This document shows, one piece after another, positions 60,201 through 62,458 of a DNA stretch of 64,000 nt. Under the pieces are notes generated by a model. It was not told the origin of the DNA. It made no database searches and saw only the letters and a list, made by a program, of their open reading frames with translations. Position 1 is the first letter of the stretch, and each line of letters opens with the position of its first letter. The position numbers and the translations under genes were made by a program. Source of the DNA: Pyxicephalus adspersus (lineage: Eukaryota > Chordata > Amphibia > Anura > Pyxicephalidae); contig NC_092861.1 of the NCBI RefSeq assembly GCF_032062135.1, forward strand, positions 138,088,658-138,152,657, read 5' to 3'.

Positions 60201-60698
60201 TTATTCAAACAGTAACACTAATTCAATCCCGTTTATACTGAAATGTTCATATTTGCTATAACTTACTGTTGCTGTCATTCATGTATACCAGGATTTGAAA
60301 GTGAAGAGTATTCAGCCTCACCACCCTGGAACCTTTGGCCAGGTATCTCTTACTTCCTGTGTCCTTTACTGTATGAACAGAGCAAACATGGAGTTTGTTC
60401 CCCACCAACCCCTGCATAGTTTAAAAATTTTGTCATATTGTACAGAAACTCCTAGAGTTGTGTATTCTGAAATCTGAATGGTTAGGATTTACTGCATTGT
60501 GCAAATTATTACTGCTCCTAGTGCAACTGCAATACTGCATTAGATTGTCACATTTCATTTATACCCTTGTATTCTCTCGTCATCCAGTTTCTTCTTTTAA
60601 GACTTGTGTTTGATGTTTTCCAGGAATCTGAAAAGCCATTCAATGAAGATCAGATATCTACATCCTCACCTTCATCCACAAATGAAGATAAACATTAG
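3290..60698 (+). CDS. LRPPRC: LRPPRC, 3' half of gene (21 coding exons to stop codon)
   Basis: Joined exons: 3290-3396, 3636-3713, 5562-5603, 6816-6923, 9814-9944, 11662-11747, 16622-16829, 25873-25997, 30379-30485, 35435-35503, 37442-37532, 38409-38551, 39838-39928, 40901-41027, 44476-44564, 46318-46522, 49120-49241, 50136-50251, 55697-55781, 58378-58520, 60624-60698. All introns are GT-AG and all phases join, giving 782 codons. Near-identical stretches to mammalian LRPPRC include [51 protein letters not shown] and [16 protein letters not shown]. The protein is a chain of PPR-type helical hairpins. In the known family it works in the mitochondrial matrix with SLIRP, binding mitochondrial mRNAs, preventing their decay and supporting polyadenylation and translation of OXPHOS transcripts. 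The N-terminal targeting peptide and first PPR block lie outside the window. Compared with mammals, a segment of about 25 residues before exon 19 was not found and the C-terminus differs. Identity is very secure; individual borders are secure except where noted. Confidence 0.95.
3636..3713 (+). CDS. LRPPRC: LRPPRC exon 2 in window
   Basis: The acceptor is ggaacag|gac and the donor is gag|gtctgt. It is 78 nt, phase 0 to 0, encoding [20 protein letters not shown] and then VPVLIE. It aligns with the mammalian stretch around NLLESYHVPELI: weakly at the start, better at the VP.LI end. It forms a helical repeat between PPR units. Confidence 0.9.
4532..4735 (-). mobile_element. 5'-truncated SINE (tRNA-head family)
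   Basis: The (ATT)n tail, then cagtatttatatagcgccaacatattacgcag, a block tcatgtcactagctgtccctcaaaggggctcacaatct and the start of ctgcatgttttt all match the fuller copies at 31479 and 51515. Read on the minus strand, the tail is 3'. The tRNA-like head is missing, the usual result of incomplete reverse transcription. Confidence 0.7.
4991..5101 (-). mobile_element. Short retroelement 3' tail (L2-like)
   Basis: An ATT repeat, a degraded cagtattt...caacatataacgc, then acaggaggaggagagga...agagcttacaatctaagaggtgggggaag. It matches the element at 26988-27145 and is the reverse complement of 7210-7330. Probably the 3' end of an L2-type LINE or a SINE using its tail. Confidence 0.55.
5562..5603 (+). 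CDS. LRPPRC: LRPPRC exon 3 in window (42-nt microexon)
   Basis: A strong polypyrimidine tract (T-rich, then CCCCCCAG) precedes CAA, and the donor is aag|gtatgt, a near-consensus site. The exon has only 14 codons, phase 0 to 0: [14 protein letters not shown]. It corresponds to the mammalian segment around KDAHLLVERKNLDFQK. It is too short to recognise without splice-site reading. Skipping it would leave the frame intact. Confidence 0.88.
5604..6815 (+). other. LRPPRC: LRPPRC intron between exons 3 and 4
   Basis: 1.2 kb of AT-rich non-coding sequence. The open frames on the minus strand at 5430-6111 show no domain or codon pattern that I recognise. No other feature seen. Confidence 0.7.
6816..6923 (+). 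CDS. LRPPRC: LRPPRC exon 4 in window
   Basis: The acceptor is ttcattttag|act and the donor is gag|gtaaag. It is 108 nt, phase 0 to 0. It starts [20 protein letters not shown] and ends [11 protein letters not shown]. It matches the mammalian region [20 protein letters not shown]...LILVLCSEEN in length and spacing. It is a highly charged helical linker leading into the next repeat. Confidence 0.92.
7210..7330 (+). mobile_element. Short retroelement 3' tail (L2-like)
   Basis: Reads attgtaagctcttcggggtagggtcct, then cactgtctgtattagtctgtcatttgcaacccctatttaatgtacagcgctggcgctatatgaat and an AT-rich tail. It is the reverse complement of the copy at 26988-27145. Confidence 0.6.
8608..8852. mobile_element. 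MITE with CTACGTACACATG terminal inverted repeats
   Basis: The left end agtctacgtacacatg and the right end catgtgtacgtagcct are inverted copies. The interior contains gattctcgtcggat and gcgtgtgtacagcgctcg, typical of this family. At 245 bp it has no coding capacity. Related copies: 41650-41922, 43305-43535, 50712-51139 and 38771-39110 (more diverged). Confidence 0.7.
9814..9944 (+). CDS. LRPPRC: LRPPRC exon 5 in window
   Basis: The acceptor is ttttgtcttgcag|aac. The donor used is ggt|gtaagt, leaving in phase 2. The exon encodes [20 protein letters not shown]... with [18 protein letters not shown], matching mammalian NMQKALELKAKYESD...NLCCRHDKVEDAL. This is one PPR-like hairpin. A second overlapping GT (gtgtaa, two bases upstream) exists but would break the frame with exon 6. 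Confidence 0.93.
10063..10445. mobile_element. TTAA-flanked MITE with internal palindrome
   Basis: It starts TTAA-agcggcactttcacttaaaa, related to the left end at 316. The interior holds an inverted repeat ctcctgggatatgtgacctatgtatcccaggag at about 10306-10340, also seen in the element at 57417-57886. The right end is diverged, so the limit is approximate. Confidence 0.5.
10751..10941. repeat. CT-rich polypyrimidine tract (CTCTCC)n
   Basis: About 190 bases of almost pure C and T on the + strand (pure G/A on the other), built from ctctcc/ctccct/ctct units. It makes long spurious open frames on both strands (Ser/Leu/Pro or Arg/Glu/Gly runs) that are not genes. Confidence 0.9.
11662..11747 (+). 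CDS. LRPPRC: LRPPRC exon 6 in window
   Basis: A long T tract ends in ccattcag, and the donor is gaag|gtaagc. It is 86 nt, phase 2 to 1. It encodes [20 protein letters not shown] and then VLAINGHVE, aligned with mammalian [24 protein letters not shown]. It forms helix A of the PPR unit completed by exon 7. Confidence 0.93.
12918..13300. repeat. Minisatellite, 36-38 nt unit, about 10 diverged copies
   Basis: The recurring anchor ggaatatggag/ggaatgtggag begins at about 12922, 12959, 12996, 13108, 13144, 13182, 13220 and 13258. Each is followed by cgggagcctgtgtatgtccaggc-like sequence. Spacing is 36-38 nt. Copies in 13030-13100 are more degraded. The G-rich strand keeps an open frame by repetition only. 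Confidence 0.8.
13905..14330. promoter_or_regulatory. Candidate intronic conserved regulatory block
   Basis: No repeats or simple sequence, balanced composition, and many dense potential sites (tattaaaa-free, with caataa, taattattt and aaataagg motifs). The unusual order in the sequence suggests constraint. This is inferred from texture only; I cannot align it to other species. Confidence 0.25.
16085..16480. promoter_or_regulatory. Candidate intronic conserved regulatory block
   Basis: Repeat-free sequence with a palindromic homeodomain-type site ctaattag at 16164-16171, aagcttaatgagcctaatg upstream and tttattatctgg downstream. It lies just before exon 7. Texture-based inference. Confidence 0.28.
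16622..16829 (+). CDS. LRPPRC: LRPPRC exon 7 in window
   Basis: At 208 nt this is the longest coding exon seen, phase 1 to 2. The acceptor is cttcatttcag|atg and the donor is catcg|gtaagt. It encodes [18 protein letters not shown]... followed by [20 protein letters not shown] and the ending PLVMVHLHR. The mammalian counterpart reads DAINILKEMKEKDVL...SFFHMLNGAALRGEIE...FPLVTVHLEK. It contains a classic PPR signature (AINVLKEM, then [14 protein letters not shown]). Confidence 0.96.
18984..19009. repeat. (CA)n microsatellite
   Basis: Thirteen CA dinucleotides, running directly into the 15-nt tandem repeat whose unit shares its acacact edge. Confidence 0.9.
19006..19077. repeat. 15-nt tandem repeat, five copies
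   Basis: gcacggt starts at 19011, 19026, 19041, 19056 and 19071, exactly 15 nt apart; the unit is gcacggtgacacact and the copies are identical. Because the unit is a multiple of three, every frame stays open (HGDTL or QCVTV type peptides). These are artefacts. Confidence 0.93.
20460..20743. mobile_element. Probable MITE remnant
   Basis: The segment dacaggtaagcatgttttattgtggaagcg...attacctgtcctttctgcgataaa is an inverted pair, and a closing tttcactttaa edge resembles the TTAA family ends at 10063 and 57886. A similar inverted pair (gggacaggtatccgtctcttctgcaataaa) lies at 31310-31370. Limits are uncertain. Confidence 0.35.
22840..23260. promoter_or_regulatory. Candidate intronic conserved regulatory block
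   Basis: Repeat-free sequence rich in homeodomain-like cores (cattaattaatcg at 22940-22952, gtcaattagc) and a direct gataga/gataat cluster near 23190-23205. It interrupts otherwise T-rich, low-complexity intron. Inference from texture. Confidence 0.28.
25873..25997 (+). CDS. LRPPRC: LRPPRC exon 8 in window
   Basis: The acceptor is ctctattcctgtag|gaa and the donor is aaag|gtatgt. It is 125 nt, phase 2 to 1. It encodes [20 protein letters not shown] and then a run ending [12 protein letters not shown], aligned with mammalian [21 protein letters not shown]...KLVEKGETDLIQK. It is separated from exon 7 by the largest intron in the window (about 9 kb). Confidence 0.95.
26988..27145 (-). mobile_element. 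Retroelement 3' tail (L2-like)
   Basis: It starts with attattgttactattaataaacag, then tatttataaagtgccaacatattacgcagcgctgtac and a block ending gagcttacaaataggaggtggggg. On the minus strand it ends in the gcgcta/AAT tail. It shares this tail with the tRNA-head SINEs, but the inner part is different. Confidence 0.65.
28683..29053. mobile_element. TTAA-flanked MITE with long internal hairpin (cctcctggg family)
   Basis: The left end TTAA-cctgggag and the right end ctcctgggcagttc read outward as TTAA-gctcctgggc. TTAA lies at both borders (28683-28686 and 29050-29053). The interior is a large imperfect palindrome: atgaaaatttattttacagtata...gagtataata faces tattatactc...tatactgtaaaatg. The block gacatgattttg is shared with copies at 40078 and 56142. 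Confidence 0.7.
30379..30485 (+). CDS. LRPPRC: LRPPRC exon 9 in window
   Basis: The acceptor is tgcctcccaacag|ctg and the donor is gag|gtgagg. It is 107 nt, phase 1 to 0. It encodes [20 protein letters not shown] and [16 protein letters not shown], strongly similar to mammalian [36 protein letters not shown]. This is a clear PPR hairpin. Confidence 0.96.
30490..30930. promoter_or_regulatory. Candidate intronic conserved regulatory block
   Basis: Contains an exact octamer ATTTGCAT at 30773-30780 immediately followed by aatgaat, plus ttaattgg and ctaattac cores. It is free of repeats and starts right after exon 9. The octamer is seen; the regulatory role is inferred. Confidence 0.3.
31479..31838 (-). 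mobile_element. tRNA-derived SINE, near full length
   Basis: On the minus strand it starts at the tRNA-like head (catggtgactcaaagtttagcac, a decayed A box, then aggttcaaaact, a B-box relative). It continues through ctgcacggaatttgcatgat... and the common body, and ends in gcgctatata...(AAT/ATT)n. The fuller relative at 51515 keeps TGGCTCAGAGG as the A box. It creates false open frames on both strands. Confidence 0.7.
32250..32535. mobile_element. Partial element of the cctcctggg/TTAA family
   Basis: GC-rich ttaccttgtttcgttggcgtcctgctagtcg is followed by AT-rich sequence with ggacatattttggtgagttatgcctaagaattataggcctaca. The latter matches 56788-56818 (ggacatatttctgtaagttacaggtctaca). Terminal repeats are not clear here. 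Confidence 0.5.
35306..35331. repeat. (TG)n microsatellite
   Basis: An interrupted TG run inside a T-rich stretch about 100 nt upstream of the exon 10 acceptor. Confidence 0.85.
35435..35503 (+). CDS. LRPPRC: LRPPRC exon 10 in window
   Basis: The acceptor is tttccttag|act and the donor is atg|gtaata. It is 69 nt, phase 0 to 0. It encodes [20 protein letters not shown] and then MNM, equivalent to mammalian [23 protein letters not shown]. The TPG.RA...WF pattern is diagnostic. Confidence 0.95.
35504..37441 (+). other. LRPPRC: LRPPRC intron between exons 10 and 11
   Basis: 1.9 kb non-coding. It contains a hAT-like MITE at 35837-36168. The remainder shows no feature that I can support. Confidence 0.8.
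35837..36168. mobile_element. hAT-like MITE with caagtc-rich ends
   Basis: The left end cagaggttggacttagtcc and the right end ggaactc...ccaacctctg are inverted (cagaggttgga). The flanks ggggtaag and atggtaag resemble an 8-bp target duplication (last six identical). Subterminal sequence repeats caagtc/gagtc many times at both ends. The 332-bp element has no ORF of significance and a GC-rich centre. Confidence 0.7.
37442..37532 (+). CDS. LRPPRC: LRPPRC exon 11 in window
   Basis: A T tract ends in gttacag before GTG, and the donor is tacg|gtgggt. It is 91 nt, phase 0 to 1. It encodes [20 protein letters not shown] and [10 protein letters not shown], matching mammalian [30 protein letters not shown] almost residue for residue in pattern. 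Confidence 0.95.
37533..38408 (+). other. LRPPRC: LRPPRC intron between exons 11 and 12
   Basis: 0.9 kb AT-rich. Near 38155-38300 a fragment gggataggtgaatgtaaaaa...ggttaagttctgtttaaag resembles the right end of the TTAA (agcggaactaaa) MITE family. Confidence 0.7.
38409..38551 (+). CDS. LRPPRC: LRPPRC exon 12 in window
   Basis: The acceptor is ttttgtgttacag|aaa and the donor is gag|gtaact. It is 143 nt, phase 1 to 0. It encodes [20 protein letters not shown]..., then [17 protein letters not shown] and IPE. This is a PPR repeat equivalent to mammalian [37 protein letters not shown]...DVPE. Confidence 0.95.
38552..39837 (+). other. LRPPRC: LRPPRC intron between exons 12 and 13
   Basis: 1.3 kb. 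About a quarter is a diverged CGTACACAC-type element (38771-39110). The rest is AT-rich with no other feature. Confidence 0.8.
38771..39110. mobile_element. MITE, cgatcgttcg-rich, right end lost
   Basis: It starts taaggctgtgtgtacaagtgcaataattgtcgttggaaac. The interior repeats cgatcgt/gaacgat and has tctattgtgtgtacagtc and gtgtgtacatta. It parallels the complete element at 50712-51139 but stops at gatcgttcaaaataatcg without the closing terminal repeat. Confidence 0.6.
39838..39928 (+). CDS. LRPPRC: LRPPRC exon 13 in window
   Basis: A long T-rich tract ends in tttttaag before TTT, and the donor is aatg|gtatgt. It is 91 nt, phase 0 to 1. It encodes [20 protein letters not shown] and then [10 protein letters not shown]. 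The acidic, poorly conserved linker replaces the Ser-rich linker of mammals ([20 protein letters not shown]) and is a few residues shorter. It is placed by splice sites and continuity rather than by strong similarity. Confidence 0.88.
39929..40900 (+). other. LRPPRC: LRPPRC intron between exons 13 and 14
   Basis: About 1 kb, half of it a cctcctggg-family element (40078-40566). Otherwise AT-rich. Confidence 0.8.
40078..40566. mobile_element. TTAA-type element (cctcctgggcagttc family)
   Basis: It starts TTAA-cctcctgggcagttcatttctg. The AT-rich interior has an inverted pair around acaaaatcatgtcaaa...tttgacatgattttgt. A GC-rich right part (cccgccgcgccttagcggc, caccgggaacgtc) is the reverse complement of the left part of 28683. 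The right border is not clear and may be truncated. Confidence 0.6.
40901..41027 (+). CDS. LRPPRC: LRPPRC exon 14 in window
   Basis: A poly-T tract ends in tttgtag before ATG, and the donor is agc|gtaagt. It is 127 nt, phase 1 to 2. It encodes [20 protein letters not shown], then [20 protein letters not shown], aligned with mammalian [40 protein letters not shown]. PPR hairpin. Confidence 0.94.
41650..41922. mobile_element. MITE with GCTACGTACACAC ends
   Basis: The left end aaggctatgtacacacat and the right end acgtgtgtacgtagccc are inverted. The interior contains gaacgac, gattcttgtccgag and caagaatcatctgacg. 273 bp; reversed orientation relative to the copy at 8608. Confidence 0.7.
42177..42265. 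mobile_element. Fragment of a Tc1/mariner-type terminal repeat
   Basis: tacagttttgtccataaatatttggaca followed by acttttttctaattttggttctgtacattaccaca is a sequence that I recognise from the ends of vertebrate Tc1-like elements. Only one end is present. Confidence 0.5.
43305..43535. mobile_element. MITE with GGCTACGTACACACG left end, right end lost
   Basis: It starts aaggctacgtacacacgtgcaatggttctcttacgat. The interior ggatccacggacgatgg and caaaggggagagagcacagcgg...cagaacagtgctgta match the 8608 copy. The closing repeat is absent; the sequence instead continues into a TTAA-family end (tttagttctgctttaa near 43633-43648). Confidence 0.6.
44476..44564 (+). CDS. LRPPRC: LRPPRC exon 15 in window
   Basis: The acceptor is gtctgcctcttttag|cgc and the donor is aaag|gtatgt. 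It is 89 nt, phase 2 to 1. It encodes [20 protein letters not shown] and EQVRRDCLK, aligned with mammalian [29 protein letters not shown]. The QVRRD.LK block is conserved. Confidence 0.94.
44565..46317 (+). other. LRPPRC: LRPPRC intron between exons 15 and 16
   Basis: 1.75 kb, AT-rich, with a compound GT/TATG/TA/CA microsatellite at 45239-45289. No other supported feature. Confidence 0.8.
45239..45289. repeat. Compound (GT)n(TATG)n(AC)n microsatellite
   Basis: A GT run, then tatgtatgtatatatacacacaca. It is self-complementary overall (GT arm and AC arm around a tatata centre), so it can fold as a hairpin. Confidence 0.9.
46318..46522 (+). CDS. LRPPRC: LRPPRC exon 16 in window
   Basis: The acceptor is tttcctcttcaatag|atg and the donor is taaa|gtaagt. 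It is 205 nt, phase 1 to 2. It encodes [40 protein letters not shown] and an ending near FAHFLK. The mammalian counterpart is [40 protein letters not shown]. Strong PPR pattern. Confidence 0.96.
46727..46881. mobile_element. Palindromic MITE (gcctgacttattaaagttctccaag)
   Basis: The left end gcctgacttattaaagttctccaagactagaaaag and the right end ccagccttggagagctttagtaaagcat are inverted. Inside, gcaaacctggattacatc...gaaaacatttgctaacaaatagcaaatggctttt forms a second inverted pair. The layout is that of a foldback element common in frogs. Confidence 0.65.
48611..48802. repeat. Minisatellite, 30/34/38 nt units, six copies
   Basis: Units begin aatc(c/t)taaaccc or aatcctaaccc at 48611, 48641, 48671, 48705, 48739 and 48777. 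The core aacccatgcacccaccc is followed by ttctgct. Length changes in steps of four by extra cacc/cccg. The cctaaccc core resembles telomere repeat sequence. Confidence 0.85.
49120..49241 (+). CDS. LRPPRC: LRPPRC exon 17 in window
   Basis: The acceptor is tctctttcag|taa and the donor is aaaat|gtaggt. It is 122 nt, phase 2 to 1. It encodes [20 protein letters not shown], then [18 protein letters not shown], aligned with mammalian NNNIDAAIENIENMLTSEN...YLFRKVIEEQLEPAVEK. The first three bases (TAA) are not an in-frame stop because the preceding exon supplies two bases. Confidence 0.93.
49242..50135 (+). other. LRPPRC: LRPPRC intron between exons 17 and 18
   Basis: 0.9 kb, half of it a MITE at 49491-49940. 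Nothing else recognised. Confidence 0.8.
49491..49940. mobile_element. MITE with ctgtttctctgaaaataag ends
   Basis: The left end ccctgtttctctgaaaataag and the right end cttattttcagacaaaaacag are inverted, with TA beside each border. Internal gggcttattttcaggggg and gggcttatatttcgagcatcctcaaaaaat match a non-autonomous DNA transposon type widespread in vertebrates. No coding capacity. Confidence 0.7.
50136..50251 (+). CDS. LRPPRC: LRPPRC exon 18 in window
   Basis: The acceptor is ccttcaattgcag|tga and the donor is acag|gtaagc. It is 116 nt, phase 1 to 0. It encodes [20 protein letters not shown] and [19 protein letters not shown], very close to mammalian [39 protein letters not shown]. In mammals about 25 residues (beginning RCGAIAEQ) follow before the segment matched by exon 19; see findings. 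Confidence 0.96.
50712..51139. mobile_element. MITE, complete, cgatcgttcg-rich
   Basis: The left end aaggtgcgtacacacttccaatt and the right end aattggaagtgtgtatgtagctta are inverted over about 23 nt. The 428-bp interior has an extreme density of cgttcg, cgatcg and gaacga motifs plus several internal gtgtgtac copies. Open frames on both strands through it are by-products of this composition. Confidence 0.8.
51515..51855 (-). mobile_element. tRNA-derived SINE, near full length
   Basis: On the minus strand, catggtggctcagaggttagcac contains an exact pol III A-box type TGGCTCAGAGG. A degraded B-box relative follows (attcaaatct), then the conserved ggtgtggatttcctccaggtactctggtttcc block and the gcgctata-like/AAT tail. 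A 30-bp step duplication (ccatagtcatgtcacta at 51571 and 51601) is unique to this copy. Confidence 0.75.
52285..52560. promoter_or_regulatory. Candidate intronic conserved regulatory block
   Basis: Repeat-free sequence (gagcgctcagtaatcagctcttggtaactg and onward) between repeat-rich flanks. Inference from texture only. Confidence 0.22.
55697..55781 (+). CDS. LRPPRC: LRPPRC exon 19 in window
   Basis: The acceptor is attcttttgcag|caa and the donor is tca|gtaagt. It is 85 nt, phase 0 to 1. It encodes [20 protein letters not shown] and YNYLMKHF, aligned with mammalian [28 protein letters not shown]. It begins exactly where the mammalian segment after RNSRKQGK begins. Confidence 0.93.
56142..56899. 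mobile_element. TTAA-flanked piggyBac-like non-autonomous element
   Basis: It starts TTAA-cctccttgcagttaagc and ends gcttaggtgg-TTAA, with TTAA at 56142-56145 and 56896-56899. Ends beginning CC after TTAA fit piggyBac-type elements. The left half is very GC-rich with hairpins (gcccgaccttcgctcgggc; aagccggcgggc...gccggccggctt; gagaagccatccggcgg...ccggacggcttctc). The right half is AT-rich with the shared acatgattgtgtgtttcaaac block. No transposase. Confidence 0.75.
57417..57886. mobile_element. TTAA-flanked MITE (relative of 10063 copy)
   Basis: The right border tgttccact-TTAA matches the TTAA-agcggaac family read outward. The interior contains gcctcctgggatacatacttcatgcatcccatgaggc, a palindrome shared with the 10063 element, plus a T24 run. 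The left border TTAA at 57417 is less certain. Confidence 0.5.
58378..58520 (+). CDS. LRPPRC: LRPPRC exon 20 in window
   Basis: The acceptor is ctttaccccacag|cct and the donor is caa|gtgagt. It is 143 nt, phase 1 to 0. It encodes [20 protein letters not shown] and a run ending [13 protein letters not shown], matching mammalian [44 protein letters not shown]. Last PPR unit plus the conserved PVPF.EP tail motif. Confidence 0.96.
58640..58880. promoter_or_regulatory. Candidate intronic conserved regulatory block
   Basis: Repeat-free: gggattaaatcttgagcgc, ggattaatttag and ttgaaaggtgattttaatcc give three GGATTA/TAATCC type cores (bicoid-class homeodomain-like) in 240 nt. The cores are seen; function is inferred. 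Confidence 0.3.
59665..59930. repeat. Dispersed repeat, copy 1 (hAT-like in appearance)
   Basis: gaggttgttaaggggttccttgagcaatgagcagtttgt, then aagtgacaccaatgatctttttg and ctgtgagctgtagatacagtaa. Closely matched by 61428-61660, same orientation. Confidence 0.6.
60292..60342 (+). CDS. Possible optional LRPPRC exon (51 nt, in frame)
   Basis: An acceptor-like ttcatgtataccag precedes GAT, and a donor-like ccag|gtatct follows. The interval is 51 nt, phase 0 to 0, open throughout ([17 protein letters not shown]), and lies exactly between two phase-0 borders. It could be an alternative exon adding 17 residues before the terminal exon. I see no counterpart in the mammalian protein, and exon 20 to the terminal exon already joins in frame, so this may be chance. 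Not counted in the main model. Confidence 0.3.
60624..60698 (+). CDS. LRPPRC: LRPPRC terminal coding exon with stop codon
   Basis: The acceptor is gatgttttccag|gaa. It encodes [20 protein letters not shown] and then EDKH, followed by TAG at 60696-60698. The first residues resemble mammalian ESFEFYAQQLRK. The Ser/Thr-rich, acidic end is unlike the basic mammalian LRENSS end. The protein C-terminus is known to be weakly conserved. Assignment rests on the phase-0 acceptor, position, stop and following AT-rich UTR. Confidence 0.85.
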   Translation, partial: ESEKPFNEDQISTSSPSSTNEDKH

Positions 60699-60835
60699 TT
60701 TTTGTCTGGGTTGTTTTTTTCTGTTTTTTTTTATGCCATTTTTTTAATGTTCATTTGTGCAAATTGTTTTTGTCAGGTCTGTAAACTAAATAAGTTAACA
60801 TAAAACAATTAAACAATTTTATCTCTTGGAATGTG
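60699..60835 (+). other. LRPPRC: LRPPRC 3' UTR (proximal end estimated)
   Basis: T-rich, A/T-rich sequence follows the TAG. The end is estimated from the candidate signal ATTAAA at 60808-60813 and the GT-rich stretch (atgtgtgcc, ttgtgt) at 60831-60845. A longer form ending near 61345 is possible through AATAAA at 61321. Confidence 0.5.
60808..60813 (+). terminator. Candidate polyadenylation signal (ATTAAA)
   Basis: ATTAAA lies 110 nt after the stop, with a GT-rich downstream element about 20-30 nt later. This is the usual arrangement for a proximal cleavage site. Confidence 0.5.
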
Positions 60836-61320
60836 TGCCATTGTGTAAAAGAAGTGGTGGAATCATACAGTTTATACTGTTACATTAAACTAGTAAATTA
60901 AACACACCTTGTATCTTTTATATATACTTCTGCATGCATATGTGCCACGTATGGCTAAAAGGATGACTGGGGCTGGGGTAAAGTTTGACAGTGACACAAA
61001 CAAGCATGCAGAAAATTGTTTGACGATTAGCTGAACACCTGAGCTGCATCCTCATTCTGAGGAGCAGAACACCAACCGGGCAAGCTGTATATTATACATC
61101 TCGGTCAGCAATGACCGCTTCGATTATCTCCACTACACGCATTGTTTCCTTTAAAAGTGCCAGTATGATCCAATGTAATGTATATACTTGCTGTTTATAA
61201 GGTCCCCATAGCATACAAATGAGAGTAATCATTAGGTTTTTAGCTACCACTGGTGATTTAATAAAAAGTCTATTGTTCCATATACACCTACAAGCTAATG
61301 GTATGTTATGGAGTAAAACA

Positions 61321-61326
61321 AATAAA
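61321..61326 (+). terminator. Alternative distal polyadenylation signal (AATAAA)
   Basis: Canonical AATAAA followed by tgtattgtac; would give a 3' UTR of about 640 nt. Use cannot be judged from sequence alone. Confidence 0.4.
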
Positions 61327-61427
61327 GTGTTAAAAGATTTGTATTGTACAAAGATATTCTAAAACGGCCTACACACATTTTTTGGTACCCTAGAAAAGGA
61401 GTTGGAGTACATCTGTGTTTCTCAACC

Positions 61428-61660
61428 AAGGTTCATCCAGAGGTTGTGAGGAGTTATTTGAGTAATGAGCAGTTTGTGCCTCCCAGGTCAGTTTAAGTGA
61501 CACCAATGATCTTTTTGGCTTTCTGTAATGGTGACATTCCCACTGACCACCACATGTACCTCCTACTGTGAGCTGTGGATATAGTAATTATAGCAGAAGT
61601 CTCCTGAAGACCTGAAAGTATTTCAAAGTGTTCCCGCTTCTTGAAAACATCAAGAAAGGC
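61428..61660. repeat. Dispersed repeat, copy 2 (hAT-like in appearance)
   Basis: cagaggttgtgaggagttatttgagtaatgagcagtttgtgcc and aagtgacaccaatgatctttttggc, then ctgtgagctgtggatatagtaa. About 1.76 kb downstream of copy 1 and in the same orientation, so the two copies flank the terminal exon. Confidence 0.6.
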
Positions 61661-62003
61661 TTGGTAAGAGTGATTTAAAACTAGTTTTCTTTCATTAGTA
61701 TCACACATCTCTAGATTCCATCTGTAATTCTACCTGACTAAATAGTGAAAATGGTCATTCTGCAGTTTGTCATCTTGTTCTACTCCAAAAGTAGACCAGA
61801 GAAAGCAAAAGTCTGAGGATGTCAGAAAGAAAATTATAGGTATGCATGGTGAATATAGGACCGCACTGATTAGTTTCATTCTTCCCAGCTCCACAGTACA
61901 TTTTACAACAATTCCCCTTTGTTATAGAGAAATGAAATGGTTTTATAGTACTAACACATTTTTTTGTCCCAGGGTGACAACACTGCTGCTCCAGATTTCA
62001 GTA

Positions 62004-62458
62004 CAGGTAGTCCCGAGTTTAAGAACATACAATGTACAGACGCCTCCTAGATACAAAGGGCTTCCCTGTTCGCTGTGTGCAGGATGGAGGCTTGAATGGG
62101 GGTGGGGGGCATTTGTATGACTTGCAGAAGAAATCTTTTGCTATACACAATTGAGGTTGTGATCTTAGGAGGACTGAGCTGTTTCTGCAACCTCTTTAAT
62201 GACCAAGATGAACTCTGCAGTTGTTCTTTTTTGCATATCAGAAGTAAATGAATGTCTAGGCTCCATAAAGATTTTTTTTTTGCTTTGTGACTAACTCGCA
62301 GTGAGGATTTTATACAGTAACTGACACCATGCTGCCTAGACAAACATCTGCCCTAATTGCATTTATTAAAAATAATGTAGCTGTTCCGACAAACACACAA
62401 ATTTAACTTAAGAACAAACCTACAGTCCTTATCTTGTATGTAACCCGGGCACTACCTG
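62004..62458. mobile_element. MITE with caggtagtcccg ends and TA target site
   Basis: The left end TA-caggtagtcccgagtttaagaaca and the right end tgtatgtaacccgggcactacctg-TA are inverted, with TA on both sides. This fits a Tc1/mariner-type target duplication. The interior (455 bp) is inverted-repeat-like with acttaagaacaaacctac near the right end. No transposase. Confidence 0.7.

Larger units (their letters stand above)
58521..60623 (+). other. LRPPRC: LRPPRC last intron (or two introns if the optional exon is used)
   Basis: 2.1 kb. It contains a candidate regulatory block (58640-58880), several poly-T/poly-A runs, one copy of a repeat shared with 61428 (59665-59930) and the optional exon candidate at 60292-60342. 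Confidence 0.75.
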
